This document shows, in pieces, positions 32,630 through 33,778 of a stretch of DNA of 33,778 nt. Position 1 is the first letter of the stretch. Every line of letters begins with the position of its first letter. The DNA is taken from IMG/VR virus record IMGVR_UViG_3300042339_001587, positions 1-33,778 of that record; one strand, 5' to 3'. A program made the position numbers and the translations under genes. Below the pieces are notes generated by a model. That model did not search any database and was not told where the DNA came from. It saw nothing but the letters and a program-made list of their open reading frames with translations. Source of the DNA: a virus.

Positions 32630-33778
32630 TTACATCCCCTTGTTGCTTCCTGTAGCCCATTCAATCATTTCTGAGTGAAGCCTATCAAGAAGGTCTTTCT
32701 CTTGTTCCGAGAACTGTGCAAGCGAATCAGCACCTTCAAGCATTTTTGCAACATGCAGCTCTGCGTACCCCTCGGCGTTCGAGGCCGCATAATTTTTTGC
32801 TGGTTTTGTGCCGGGGTAATATGCCGGGCCAGCATAGATGGATATATATGGCAATAGTGCAGAGATAGAAGCAATTTCTTCATCTGAAAAGTTTTTCCAA
32901 CCATTATTGTTTTGTCTAACCATTAGCTCGTTTACATACATTAATAGCTGCTGATAAAGACCGTCGTCATTTACTTTATCAATTACTGAAGCAACATATT
33001 TTGCTTTATCAAACTTTCCATTTTCGTCAAACCAATCCCTTTTTCCGTAAATGGCCCCAGCAAAATTTTGCATGAACTCATCTATTGCATTTTTGTTACC
33101 AGTTAAAATATCCGTCAATAAATAATGCATTCTGTCAAAACCGAATGTTTGCTTGTTCAGCCATTTGAGAATTGGCACCATATTCTGCAGCTTGGTCTGA
33201 AACTTTTCCATCATCTCCTCTGCCTGAACAAGCTGTCTGTCCATCATTGACAAAGTTGCCCGCATTGATTGGAGTACCTCCAACGACTCGTCTTGGCTTG
33301 GTTTGAGTATTGAACTCAAAATTGAATTTATAATAGAATCTAAGCCGGACTCAAGCGAAAGAGCGTTGTCCATGCTATTTCTTACATCTAACTCACTTGT
33401 TCCAGACATTGAAGAGGAAATACTTTCATTGAAAGTTTTTATTTTTGCATCAAGTTCTTCCCTTTGTTCAATCATTTTGGGGACATCTCGCAGCATTGCA
33501 TCGTGTGCCATTTTTGTTTGTAGTGCATCCATTACTTGGTCAACAACAAATTTCGTTGCGTACATATCCGAGATATCTTCCATAAATGGAGAACTCATTC
33601 CGGATTCAATTGCTGACAATTCTGCTACGGCTAAACGAAATTCTCTGGCGGAATTTAAACCTTTCCCATAGTTTTTATTTGAAGCATTTGTTGAATTACG
33701 CCAATCACCAACTTGGTCGAGTAGGTGTCCAAATTCGTGAACCCCAACCAAAAATGTAGAAACTTTTAGAATTTCGTC
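32630..33778 (-). CDS. Zincin-like metallopeptidase, C-terminal part (partial at right edge)
   Basis: The frame is open to the window edge (a TTG at 33751 is an internal codon rather than a true start), so the N-terminus lies outside. Close to the edge HEFGHLLD (33725-33739 for HEFGH) is the HExxH zinc motif of zincins, preceded by a hydrophobic strand (VSTFLVGV). Far downstream NAEGYAELHVAKML could supply the third, glutamate ligand. Between them are long helices (residues rich in Leu, Met, Glu). Such zinc peptidases are common in phage polyvalent and head-associated proteins. A portal or MuF-type region may precede it outside the window. It could be the enzyme that processes the giant protein, but nothing in the sequence proves this. 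Confidence 0.75.
   Translation of the reverse strand, partial: DEILKVSTFLVGVHEFGHLLDQVGDWRNSTNASNKNYGKGLNSAREFRLAVAELSAIESGMSSPFMEDISDMYATKFVVDQVMDALQTKMAHDAMLRDVPKMIEQREELDAKIKTFNESISSSMSGTSELDVRNSMDNALSLESGLDSIINSILSSILKPSQDESLEVLQSMRATLSMMDRQLVQAEEMMEKFQTKLQNMVPILKWLNKQTFGFDRMHYLLTDILTGNKNAIDEFMQNFAGAIYGKRDWFDENGKFDKAKYVASVIDKVNDDGLYQQLLMYVNELMVRQNNNGWKNFSDEEIASISALLPYISIYAGPAYYPGTKPAKNYAASNAEGYAELHVAKMLEGADSLAQFSEQEKDLLDRLHSEMIEWATGSNKGM

Overview
The window reads as part of a tailed double-stranded DNA phage genome. The anchor is an HK97-fold major capsid protein gene at 5572-6891 on the minus strand. It lies downstream of a long run of minus-strand genes with overlapping or nearly touching ends, typical of a phage head operon. 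Base composition is moderate (AT-leaning by eye). No tRNA, rRNA, CRISPR array, integrase or insertion sequence was found. The very large multidomain proteins between the (unseen) portal side and the capsid gene resemble the 'polyvalent' proteins known from many actinobacteriophages, so an actinobacterial host is my best guess, but it is only an inference.

Layout. (1) 2-3855, plus strand: four genes joined by short start/stop overlaps for sugar chemistry and decoration: a glycosyltransferase (cut by the window edge), a HAD phosphatase fused to a sugar nucleotidyltransferase, an FkbM-type methyltransferase, and a phosphodiesterase-like domain fused to a second glycosyltransferase-like domain. 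(2) 3873-5498, minus strand: a small coiled-coil protein, a staphylococcal-nuclease-like enzyme, a four-cysteine protein and an aspartyl/asparaginyl beta-hydroxylase-like dioxygenase. This block converges with block 1. (3) 5521-6938: the capsid gene, with a strong UUCG-loop terminator behind it and a possible promoter in front. (4) 7021-33778, minus strand: a zincin-like metallopeptidase (cut by the right edge), two small proteins, a 686-aa and a 1446-aa protein that share an N-terminal Cys module, a 140-aa protein, a 279-aa basic protein, and one uninterrupted 5551-codon gene (7237-23892) that fills half the window, followed by a 68-aa protein.

The main discovery candidate is in the giant gene. 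A six-residue motif, [GS]-P-x-G-x-[MIV], mostly GPVG(S/R/K/A)M, occurs 14 times and cuts the protein into 15 segments of about 80-800 residues. A fifteenth copy lies in the neighbouring 279-aa protein. Segments with recognisable folds fit neatly between copies: a double Clp N-domain, a NUDIX hydrolase, a zeta-toxin-like P-loop kinase, a set of helix-turn-helix units, and an ADP-ribosyltransferase-like domain. The codons of the motif vary synonymously, so selection is on the peptide. My reading is a phage polyprotein: a cargo of host-takeover effectors made as one chain, probably packaged in the head and cut at the repeated motif by a phage or host protease. Shared Cys modules at the N-termini of four proteins in the operon could be packaging tags. 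Packaging and cleavage are inferences; the repeat pattern and the domain boundaries are visible in the sequence.
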